From Cercis canadensis (lineage: Eukaryota; Streptophyta; Magnoliopsida; Fabales; Fabaceae): a stretch of 64,000 nucleotides of DNA. This document shows, piece by piece, positions 11,351 through 21,252 of this stretch. The notes beneath the pieces were generated by a model. The model did not search any database. It had not been told where the DNA came from and was given only the letters and a program-made list of their open reading frames with translations. Position numbers and translations under genes: made by a program. Each line of letters starts with the position of its first letter. The first letter of the stretch is position 1. The DNA is taken from positions 387,308 to 451,307 of the forward strand of contig QAOA01001300.1 of the NCBI GenBank assembly GCA_003255065.1. Direction: 5' to 3'.

Positions 11351-12150
11351 AAAAATAAAAATTCAACCCTAAATCCCACATCTTCAACCCTAAATCTCAA
11401 ACCCTTAATCCAAATCCCAAACCCTAACTCATAACCCTAAACCCAAATACCGCTTTAACTCCTGAAACGATGAAATTTGGCTAAAATCACGTGATGCGAT
11501 GCTCGATTTGTGCTCCATTTTTGCCATGATGTAGTGTAAAAGAAGTGAAAATTCATTGCATAAATGGAACACCCAAAGTTGACCAAAAAAGTCAACAATT
11601 TCTGTTTTTGACAAGAGTACACTTTTCCAAATGGAAACGGCCTTCTAAGCAAAATGCGAGCTTTGCCCAGCACGTCGAGTGATTTTAGCCAAATTTCATC
11701 GTTTCGGGAGTCAAAACAACATTCGGGTTTAGGGATTTGGGTTTAGGGTTAAGAGTTGGGGTTTGGGATTTAGATTTAAGATTAAAGGTTTGAGATTTGG
11801 GGTTGAAGATGCGGGGTTTAGGGTTGGATTTTTAGTTTTGATTTTAGGGTTTAGGGATTTAGATTATGAGTTTAGAATTTAAGGTTTGAAATTTAAGAGT
11901 TAGAGTTTTTTTTTTGTTTGGGGTTTAGGGTTAGGAGTTTAAGGTTTGAAGTTTTTTTGAGTTTAGGATTTAGGATATGGGTTTAGAGTTTGGAGTTTGT
12001 GGTTTAAGGATTTGGGGTTAAGGTTTTAAATTTAAGATTTGGAGTTTTATTTTTGAGTTTGGAGTTTGGGGTTTAAAATTTGAGTTTAAGATTAAGGGTT
12101 TAATATTTGACGTTGAAGATGTGAGGTTTAGAGTTTGGGAATAGGTGAAG
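11351..12150. repeat. Foldback with degenerate telomere-like arms
   Basis: The left arm (11351-11500) consists of degenerate AACCCTAAA units, then ACGATGAAATTTGGCTAAAA. The right arm (about 11678-12140) carries the reverse complement: TTTTAGCCAAATTTCATCGT followed by degenerate GGGTTTAGGG units. Spacer words inside the telomere-like part also match between arms (for example ACATCTTCAACCCTAAATCT on the left against its complement near 11790-11820), so both arms descend from one sequence. The loop is about 180 bp. The N gap cuts the outer left arm. The unit resembles the plant telomere repeat but is too degenerate to be recent telomere DNA. Confidence 0.7.
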
Positions 12151-12180
12151 GAAAAGCGTAAAAAGTTTTGTGCCTAATAT

Positions 12181-12284
12181 TCAAATATGCGTTTTTCTAA
12201 GGAAAACGCGTATTTGAATATGCGTTTTCCTTAAGAAAACGCATATTTGAATATGTGTTTTTCTTAGAAAAACGCATATTTAAA
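12181..12284. repeat. Three consecutive ~35-bp palindromes
   Basis: Three hairpin-forming units follow each other at about 12181-12216, 12216-12250 and 12250-12284. Each has arms of the type AATATGCGTTTTCC / AAGAAAACGCATATT around a TTAA or CTAAG centre. The middle unit is almost perfectly self-complementary. They lie directly beyond the telomere-like arm and are followed by a TATTTTGGTA-type repeat to about 12380. Confidence 0.75.
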
Positions 12285-12384
12285 TATTAGACATAAAAAA
12301 ACAGACCTATTTTGGTAAATATTTTGAAAAGTAACCTATTTTCGTATTTATTTTATAAAAAAGTATTATTTTGGTAAAAAAGCC

Positions 12385-14385
12385 TTGTTTTCTTCTTCCT
12401 TTCTCTTATTTGAATCTTATCCTTGTTAACAGTTCTCAATCAACATTATCACATTTTCTTTCCCAAATTACGTAGAATCATCACATTGTTTTTCTACTTG
12501 ACATCTCCTATAATATGAACATACAAAAAGTCTTTGTCTTTCATAACTATGTTTGCATAATCATCACATTTCATATGTACACTACTGACAAAAGAAGAAC
12601 AATTATTTAGATAATGAATTTAAAATTTTAAATCATAAGAATTCTTTAACGTGAAAGAAACTGATATATAGTATAATTGGAGTTGGAAAGAAAGCCCCAT
12701 CTTAATAACTTCCATCTCATCTCTAACAAAAAAAGAAGAAGAAAAAGTCTCATCTTGGTTAAGCCGCGGGATTCCTCCGTCAGTATTATTATTGAAGACA
12801 AATTGTTGGTGCAGTTGTTGCATTTCAATTTCCTTCACATGTTGCCTCTCATCAACGGCTTGTCTTTTTTCTTGTCGACAATAATCTTTCACCACAAGAG
12901 CATTAATTTCCTGGTATAAGAATATTGGAAAGTACCATATAATATAACATAATATAATTAGAGAAAATGATAATATTAATTACATTTTTTTTTTTGCCAT
13001 GAGTATTAATTAAATCTAAAATATTGACGAAAACAAAAATAAAATGAGATACGATTACTTTACATCTTAGAATCTTTTTTTATTGTAAAGGTTTCTATTT
13101 TATGCAATTAAGTCCAATTTTAATGAGGTAAACGAACCATCCATAAAAATCTAAGGAATAATTATTTATATGATTGACTGATACTGTGAGAATTGATCGG
13201 ACAAGAGAAATAATACATCAATGATAATCAAACCATTGATGTGAGGGCAAAAGGAAACACATACGAGGTACTGCTCCATCGGAATTCAGGCACTCCTCTA
13301 TAGGTGGAATGAGACACTTAGCCCACACTATGAGAGAGCTAGGCCGACTAATCCAGCATTATAAGTACAGTGGTCTAAGATGACTACAAATTTATTAGGC
13401 TGAACATGGTCATGGCTTAGGTGAATTGGTTCCGGCTACTAATTGTATTTTTACGTCTTCTAAAGTTTGATCTGGTATGGCTCCATCGTTTTCCAATAAC
13501 ATTTTCATAACATAGAAAACACGTTGCTATAACTGTTCTTTACTCGTTGCCAAAACACGTTGAGATATGATCGGGGTGGCAAAATGTAGCAGCATACTTA
13601 AATGGATTTTGTTAAGGTTGCTGCAAATTCATCATACTCGTTAGAGTCAGGTTGGTGAAGGAGTGGGTTAGAGTACTCACTGCCCTGTGTTTCACCCCTT
13701 TCAGTATGTTCTCCAGCAGAATGGGAATTGAATTGTTATTTGTCTCATGTTTGTTGGGTTTTCTTACTGCATTACTTTGGCCCCTAATTAACTTTGTGGC
13801 ATTGCCCCCATTATATATATTTATAAAAATGCTATTTACTCGAATTGGAATTGGAAGCCTAAGCCTTTACTATGTATGACACTGTTTTAGTGAAATTAAT
13901 GAATAACCTTTTACTTTAAAAAATTAATACTTACAGCTTCATTAAAGAATTATTAATTGTTGGGATTGCATCGCATGTATCAAACATATATTGAAGAGTC
14001 AAGGGACATCAATTATTATTTTAGTTTTAAATTAAAGCTACATTTGTTTTGCCCAAAAAAGAAAGGCTTCCTTTTCTTTTTCTTTTTTTAGCATTCATTC
14101 ATTATCTTTCTTTCCCATCTTTACAACTATAAAATAGTAAAAATTATTGTCCTTCATAAAACAAGTTGAAAAAAATAACTTATACCTTAAGATTTTAGAT
14201 AACCATTTTTTAATTATATAAAATTTATGAGATGTTTGTTCAAACTCACTTATTCAGTTATTATACATAGCATTAGTTTGACAATATCCCACTTGGATAA
14301 AGTAATTTTGTTTTCTTTAATTAGACAGCTTCAAAACTACACTGTTAGTTGACTTTCTCCATGGTTTTAAGAAATCGTTTCAGTA
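12385..14385. other. Gene-poor AT-rich DNA
   Basis: Open frames at 12620-12919 and 13652-13879 have no family signature or supporting splice structure. Nothing else could be assigned. Confidence 0.5.
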
Positions 14386-14455
14386 AGGCTCTCCTTTTTT
14401 GCGCCATAGATACGATATCTAGGCTCTCCTTTTTTGCGCCATAGATACGATATCT
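14386..14455. repeat. Perfect 35-bp tandem duplication
   Basis: The segments 14386-14420 and 14421-14455 are identical (each starts AGGCTCTCC and ends GATACGATATCT). It lies about 200 bp beyond the 3' end of the small secreted protein gene. Confidence 0.9.
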
Positions 14456-14656
14456 ACATTGCAAATTTCTGTTTACACCAAACCTTAACAAAACCTTCAA
14501 GCTTGCAAGCTACTATTATATATATATAATTGAAATATCACTTATGATATTTCAAGTGAAACACAAAAACAAAACAACCCTGCAGAAAAAATTAGTATTA
14601 TTCATGGGCTAAGCAAACAACTCATCCCGTAAACATGTAATTATTCTTAATTACAG

Positions 14657-15199
14657 TTATGGCAAATACTTTTCTAGATGGCCTTTTCCCCTTCCAACAT
14701 GACTTTTCTCAATAACAGCCACAGGAGCCCCTACATTAACTAGAAAATTGAAAACTAATTAGTTCTTATATATAAAATTATAGAATTAAGACAAAAAAAG
14801 ATAAATTGACTAATTAAAATGATTANAGAATTAAGACAAAAAAAAGATAAATTGACTAATTAAAATGATTATAATATAGTAAGTATGAGACGTACTAGAA
14901 GCAGCTCCATGGCGGTTCATGCACTGATCAGGTACAGCTCTCTCATGTTTATTCAAGCACTTCTCCAGAGCATGAAAGAGAAATGTAGCTAATCCATTTG
15001 GGTGTTGTATCCCAGCATTAGGTTCCCAGCAAACCTTAGCACCACGCCGGGTGCAGTGTGACAAGCTTCTGCGGAATCTAGGAGCCTCATTAGAGTGAGG
15101 ATCATGAGCAAGGAGTGGATTAGGGGTCATGGCTTGACCAACTTGAATTGCAACTGCTACAAGCATCAACAGGATTTGGGTAATTGGTATCACTCTCAT
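14657..15199 (-). CDS. Small secreted cysteine-containing protein, unknown family
   Basis: Two exons: 15199-14896 and 14730-14657, GT-AG junction, phase 1, 125 residues. The first ~24 residues (MRVIPITQILLMLVAVAIQV) form a clear signal peptide. The mature part has four cysteines (SHC, KVC, KCLN, QCMN) with spacings of 6, 22 and 9, basic clusters (RFRRSL, CTRRGAK) and a basic, glycine-rich C-terminus (SHVGRGKGHLEKYLP). I do not recognise the family. Secretion into the apoplast is a reasonable inference. The possible two disulfides and dibasic sites would suit a cysteine-rich peptide or a processed peptide precursor, but this is speculation. The intron contains a 44-bp assembly duplication around the N at 14826. 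Without the second exon the frame would read on into the intron as an isoleucine-rich tail, which is unlikely to be real. Confidence 0.68.
14782..14870. repeat. Direct duplication across single N (assembly junction)
   Basis: The roughly 44 bases before N 14826 are repeated right after it, with one base difference in an A run. The pattern is the same as at 1403 and 17234, and the repeat lies in the intron of the secreted protein gene. Confidence 0.85.
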
Positions 15200-15269
15200 C
15201 TTTTCCTTTAATTAATTGATTTCTGGACCTCACTGGTTTGACCCCTAAGCTGATATGTGCTCCTTCTTG

Positions 15270-15277
15270 TATTTATA
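15270..15277 (-). promoter_or_regulatory. TATA box of the secreted protein gene
   Basis: TATAAATA on the minus strand lies 70 bases upstream of the ATG at 15199, a normal spacing for a short 5' untranslated region. Confidence 0.45.
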
Positions 15278-15574
15278 AAATGCGAATTTTATAATATCCA
15301 AGATAATCTAGGGGCTATGATATCTTAGTACAAACTAATGACCTTTCATTTTAATTATATAACACGCATAACTCTTGATGCTTCTAAGAGTTAGGATTTT
15401 GTTCTAATCTAACAAAGAGACACACTTCATTTTAATTAGCATTAAAAGGTGTTTGATGATTCATGTAGATTGAAGTGAATTAATTAATTAACTGAGAATT
15501 TTCATGTATGTGAAAGTGATATGCTTTATTATGCAAAGAATGAGCAACATATATGTTTATAATACTATAATGAA

Positions 15575-15860
15575 TAAAACCCTTTTTTTGGTTCCTGAAA
15601 TATAGGGGCAGTGATACTTTAGTCTCTGAAAAATTTTTATCGACACTTTGATCCCTGAAAAATAGTTCTGTCAGCCATTTTAGTCTGCCGCTTATGTCTA
15701 TTAGTGGGGCTTAACGGAAAATACCACGTAGCACGTTAAGTGCTGATATGACACCTTAAAAAAAAAAATCTCTCTCATCTCTCTCTCTCTCTCCCGCCAT
15801 CCTCTCTCTCTCCCGCCATCCTCTCTCCACCATCTCTCTCTCATTCATTAGACATGGACT
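15575..15860. repeat. Dispersed repeat with CCTGAAA words, followed by CT-rich microsatellite
   Basis: The stretch 15590-15760 has repeated phrases such as GTTCCTGAAA, GTCTCTGAAAAA and GATCCCTGAAAAA and a CACGTAGCACG word. Phrases of this kind are seen in dispersed plant repeats of unclear class. It runs into (CT)n tracts at 15770-15850. Element borders and class cannot be fixed here. Confidence 0.4.
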
Positions 15861-16834
15861 TGGATGTTTGGTGTTTAATGCTCCCACGACAAACAGAGTG
15901 GCAGAAGGGCTCAGTAGTGAAATGAGAGCAGGGAAGAGCTTATCAACAAGTGCCCCAAACCTCGTTGGTGGAAAGTGTGTTCTTTCCCTCAATACCATGA
16001 CAAACTTAAGGCAAGGGATGAGTTACTTGTGAGGTCTGCTACTGTTAATACTCTTTATGTCTTACAGGGAGCATTAGCATGCACTTGTTACTATACAGAT
16101 AAGCTTGTTGGATGGCATATCAGTGAAGTTGCTGAATTTTGGGTTAAGGAAATCAGTATAACCATATTTAGGAAGGATCTAGAGTTCTGATTTGTTTTAG
16201 CACATCTATCAAATCTGACTCTAGTAATTATCCTTTTTCCACATCTTCTAACAATTTAGCATTCAATGCTTGGTCCATTTGCTCTTATGCATCAAGCAAA
16301 TTGGTCAATGGTGTTTTCTTGGAAAATGAAGTGGGGGTTGTCTGTTTTATATTTTCCTGCATTTCATGATGTTACTTACTCCCATCTCATTTGTTTCTTT
16401 CTTTCGATTTATAAGCTTCATGTTTATTTATCTTGAATTCAAAACTCCTCTACATTGAATGTGGCAAAGACATTATTCTCGTGTTAAAGCTTGAACTGCA
16501 ATGTTTTTCAGAGGTGATTCTGGTCACAAAATAGTGAGTGGCTGATTATATTTCCTAGAATGATGTTGATGAAAGCTAGACCATGTTTTATCCATGTACC
16601 CCTGGCCCCCTCTTTCTCCAACTATCTCTTTTAATCTGTTGGTGGTGGATCACTCAGCTAAATGGTTCAGTTGTTGGCGGGATTTAAATGTTGCACTTGT
16701 GAGGCTGGTTTTTATACTTTGGGCAGGTACCCATCATATTTTCATTTTGGACATAGCATCAAAAGGAAGTAAGAAAACAAGGTTAGGAAGAGTTCATATA
16801 TTGCAAGGAATTGAGGAAGTAACTTCATATATTT
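15861..16834. other. Intergenic DNA, no supported gene
   Basis: Open frames at 15975-16190 and 16594-16839 were inspected; neither carries a recognisable domain or neighbouring exons in phase. They may be remnants of decayed genes. Confidence 0.4.
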
Positions 16835-17672
16835 GCTAGACTGAGTCAACTCGGGGCACATGTTTTGTTGCTGGTTCTTTGCTTTCTATCAGCTCCTTTG
16901 TTGCACAATGGCTGCGTTTAACATGAGCGGTGGCGGCGGCAAAGAACGGTGACGGCCATAACCGATTGTGAGGAGAAAACCGAGTAATGCCCTTCTTCTT
17001 CCCTCATTCTGCAAAAATGAAGTGGCTGGTTTTGCAGCAGTTTTATGATCTGACGAAGAATATGAGCAACGAAAGGGTAACCCTATATGAACTCTTATAA
17101 TGAAGTCCCTTGTGCGTCCCTGTGGATTTAAGGAATTGCCTCAGCTTAGTTTGGATAAAACCCAGCGTATATAAGGAGAAGCAGAGAGAATTTACTTGTA
17201 AAGAGAATGGAGGTAAGAGGAGAATGGAGGATCNGCTGGACTGAGTCAACTCGGAGCACATGCATGTGCTGTTGCTAGACTGAGTCAACTCGGGGCACAT
17301 GTTTTGTTGCTGGTTCTTTGCTTTCTATCAGCTCCTTTGTTGCACAATGGCTGTGTTTAACATGAGCGGTGGCGGCGGCAAAGAACGGTGACGGCCATAA
17401 CCAATTGCGAGGAGAAAACCGAGTAATGCCCTTCTTCTTCCCTCATTCTGCAAAAATGAAGTGGCTAGTTTTGCAGCAGTTTTATGATCTGACGAAGAAT
17501 ATGAGCAACGAAAGGGTAACCCTATATGAACTCTTATAATGAAGTCCCTTGTGCGTCCCTATGGATTTAAGGAATTGCCTCAGCTTAGTTTGGATAAAAC
17601 CCAGCGTATATAAGGAGAAGCAGAGAGAATTTACTTGTAAAGAAAATGGAGGTAAGAGGAGAATGGAGGATC
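16835..17672. repeat. 399-bp duplication on either side of a single N (probable unmerged alleles)
   Basis: Segments 16835-17233 and 17274-17672 are both 399 bp and differ by about five or six substitutions. One N at 17234 follows the first copy. Between them, 17235-17273 is a 39-bp partial repeat of the start of the copy. The arrangement mirrors the duplications at 1403 and 14826 and is best read as two haplotypes placed end to end. Confidence 0.82.
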
Positions 17673-18152
17673 GTGGGATGGTGCTCAAGGCAGAACAGAG
17701 ATATTGTAAAGAAAAAGTGATGGTTGATCCAAATGAATGTTATATTAACACAACCAGTTGTGGAACATTATGACTAACAAAGTCAATTTTTATTTTTTGA
17801 AATATTGTACCATGTGTCCTAAATTCAAGCATTTGTGTAAGAGTGCTTACTACGTTAATTTTTTCTTGTCTTCATCTTCCTTTTGCCTTTTATTTGTAGT
17901 ATATTCTTTTATATTTTTCAGTTTGTGATTCTTTTTTCTTTCTTTTTCCTTGCACTCAGTTTGGCACCTTTTCAATAAATTAGTTTAGCGTACTTTCACT
18001 CCAGAACTTTTGGCATTTCTTTTGGAGAACCCATGTAAACATCCTGATCTATTTTTTTGCAATTGAATCTTAGAAGAAAATTGTTGTTGCCTGAGTTAGG
18101 GTGAAGTTGGCAATTTGTAGAGAGAGAGGCATAGTGAGGGGAAGGCTGGAGC

Positions 18153-18661
18153 TAGAGCTGTCAAACGGGCCAGCCCGCCTCAACCCGCCACCCAAACGGG
18201 GCGGGGCGGGCTGAGAAAACTTCAACTCAACCCAACCCACTGTGGGTTGTGGGTTAGGCGGGCCAGCCCGCCAAAAAAAAAACAGTAAATTAGTGACTAA
18301 TAACAATTTAAATCAATGTCAAACACCACATCAATGATAAATAATTTTTCATCACGTAATTCAAATTATCTAAGAGGACCAAAATTAATTAAATAGTCTA
18401 ACAAAGTAATAAACAATCATTAAAAAACAAGTCAAAGAAGACTAATACCAACATGACAACATAATTTTTATAATAAAGATTAGAATTTTTTTTTTTTAAA
18501 AAAAAATTGACTGGCTGGCCAACCCGCCTCGCCCCGCAACCCAAACGGTGCGGGCTCAGAAACCCGCTTCCAAACGGGCCAGCAAACCCTTAACCCAACC
18601 CATCCCTTTTGCATGGCGGGGCGGGCCAACCCAACGGGCACAACCCATTTTGACACCTCTA
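18153..18661. mobile_element. Non-autonomous hAT transposon with perfect 8-bp target-site duplication
   Basis: The element begins TAGAGCTGTCAAA and ends TTTGACACCTCTA, a 13-bp inverted terminal repeat with one mismatch. It is flanked by GCTGGAGC at 18145-18152 and again at 18662-18669. An 8-bp duplication and the TAGRG...TGTCAAA termini are typical of hAT elements. The 509-bp body has GC-rich ends (GGCGGGC/GCCCGCC runs) and an AT-rich centre with an A/T homopolymer at about 18488-18510. There is no transposase frame, so it is non-autonomous. Confidence 0.88.
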
Positions 18662-18669
18662 GCTGGAGC

Positions 18670-21252
18670 CGGAGCTCTGACACTACCTTTGACACTCGAG
18701 TCAGCATCATAGAGGGAGAGGGTCCAAGTGAGAATGTTGAGAGTTGAGAGGGTGAATAATGTCAATAAGAAGCGACTCAAGTAAGTTAGAGGGAGAATGT
18801 ATATCTTAATCAAGAACATTTTACTCCATTTACTGTAGCAGGGGTAGTAGGTTTACCAAGTATTTTCACTTGCCCCCTAGTCCAATGACTTGAGGGAGTC
18901 AAGGCATTAAGACTAAAGTTGAAGTCCTATACAAATTGGGCATTTTTGGCTCTTAAAGCCCGGTTAGGCAAGCAGATATAAAGCTTGAGTATGCCTATAA
19001 GATGAATGATCTGCAGCTCATACATTTTTTATGATAGTGCTAATTGTCTCCAAATGTCATGCAATTAGAATGCATTTGGAATAAGTGTGCATATTGTGGG
19101 TTGTGCCCCTGAGTGAGAATATGTTGTGCTCTATGCACCTGTCTAAGATTTGTAGTTAATTAAGATAGTCATGCAACGAGTTATTTGAATTATGCAACCA
19201 ATAAAATACCAAGCTCAAGCTCTCAACATGAAAGCATTTAATTCACAGCATTGAGATGTATTTTCTTCCCAATCGCAGAGCTTACATAACGGTAATGAAT
19301 AATATAATGATAAAACATTATGAAATTCTATCACTAGATTGAGTTTTGCACAGTTTTCTCTGATGTTTACCTTCATTTTCTTATTTTTTTTAACCTATTT
19401 TTTGTGTGTGTAGGTGTGATGGCTTTGTGTTTCCCGCTCTATAGCTCCTTGCTTCTCATTGAGAAAAGGTCAAACTCTTTTAATTTATGTGAGGGATATG
19501 TGCTGAATTTTCATCTTTTCAATTGAGTCTCAAGCTACCTGTTTCAAGCTCTATAACCCTTGCATCTTAATAACAAAGGCCAAATGCTTTTCATTTGTAC
19601 ATAAATTCTACAAGCAGCAAGTTCTATTTAATAATTGGTGTAGCATGCCAAGTCTAGTGCATGAAATTACATGAATATAAAATAACCAGCAAACCAAAGT
19701 TTAAGTCAAGAGTTGTATGCCAAAGGCCATATGAATACATGCAAATAATGTATCAAGTTGGCTTATTATCAAATCAGCAACTAGTCATAGAAATTTAGGG
19801 GATGCAAGCAGTAAAAAATATAGTTCCAATTAGGCTATTAGGTACTTCTTATTTGCAAAGAGGTTGGCTTGGTAGAAGCCTCAAGCAAAAAGTGATATGT
19901 TAGAGAAAGTAATATAGCCCGATTCAATATGAACGGTACATCACAACTAATATATTAGAAGACAAGTTGAAACATGTATTGTGATTATATGTCTGTTGGG
20001 AGTCGTATGAAGTCAGACTTGTCATGCAGTAATAATTGTGCTTTTATGCACTCAAATAATAGCACCTTTATGCATTTCCAGAGTTTGCAGCATCGGTGTA
20101 GACAAATATAATGTCTGTGTAGCATATGTTTTGTGCCATTTCCAAATTCAAGATCTCAAATAAAATATAAGTTGTAAAGTTAACACTTACCATATTTACA
20201 CAAAATTCACATATTCTGTATTTGTCAGACAAATGTTAATTCACACAAAAATTAGTGGTACAGAGCAAGGATGAGAACCACACAAAGCAACACCGCTATG
20301 ATACATAGACCCCAAGAAAGATTTCTGATTTATATATCTCACCATCACATAAAAAAGCCCTGTTGCTTTCTTGAAAAAGAAACAATAATAGCCTAAGGAC
20401 GAGGAGTAAAAAATATGTTAAAATTAATGACAAAAATAGTCAGCACTAAGAATCCATAACAGAGACAACCACGACCTGGACTTTGTGCGTATGGCTCAAT
20501 TTACAATGGCTAAAGGTGAATGGCATCATGCTATATACAGAACACCAGAAAAACAGGCGATAGCACGATCCAGTAATGCATAAGATCTTAATGATCACTA
20601 TATCCAAGCAAGTGAGCCTCAGTCATTTGTTACTTGAGGACGACCAACTAGACCTCTAGTTGGTGGTGGCGGTCTGTTAGCATTCAACTCCTGTCCATAT
20701 TAATAAAAAATGGGGAGGGAAAAACCTTATAACCAGAGGTCCAGAATACTTTGCAATAGGATCGACACAAAATTCACTTGGAATGCTCCTGTATTTGACC
20801 GGTGCAACACATTATATTACACAGCATCAAGAGCGTTTGACCCTTTAATTGAAATTGCAGGTGGTAATGGATGAATCAGCCCAATATTGCCCAAAAACAT
20901 TCATAGCCCAATAGGCTATTGTACACAAAAAAAGCCCAAAAACCCATTGCCGACCATGTCGAAAGGTCACATGGCAAATAATGATATAAAAATTAATTTT
21001 GTTTTTCGAGATATATAAAATTAAATTTATAAACCTCTGCAAATCACGTTCATCTTGCTTTTGGCTATTATAAACCTCTGCATTTCTGCAACAAGGCTCA
21101 TTTTTTATCCTTCACGGGAGGGTGATATAGCTGGGACAGTAAGGAAAGCCAAGCCCTGAAGCTGTATGATAGCATCCTAATCCAATCGATTATCGCAGAT
21201 CCATTTAAACTTTACATTCAGATCAGCTTTATTAGCAGTTTTGCAAAATCAA
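18670..21252. other. Gene-poor intergenic stretch
   Basis: No gene is supported. A short minus-strand frame at about 20628-20700 (ending RGLVGRPQVTND) looks like a possible coding tail, but no exon that could precede it was found. The promoter of the O-fucosyltransferase gene must lie at the right end. Confidence 0.45.

Noticed and set aside
13652-13879. Hydrophobic 75-codon frame
   Set aside because: AT-rich DNA easily produces hydrophobic frames; no homologous motif seen.
15975-16190. Open frame with LVRSATVNTLYVLQGALAC
   Set aside because: No family recognised and no neighbouring exons; could be a decayed gene but cannot be shown.
20628-20700. Possible C-terminal exon on the minus strand ending RGLVGRPQVTND
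   Set aside because: Looks protein-like but no upstream exon in phase was found before the oppositely oriented O-fucosyltransferase gene; too short to support.
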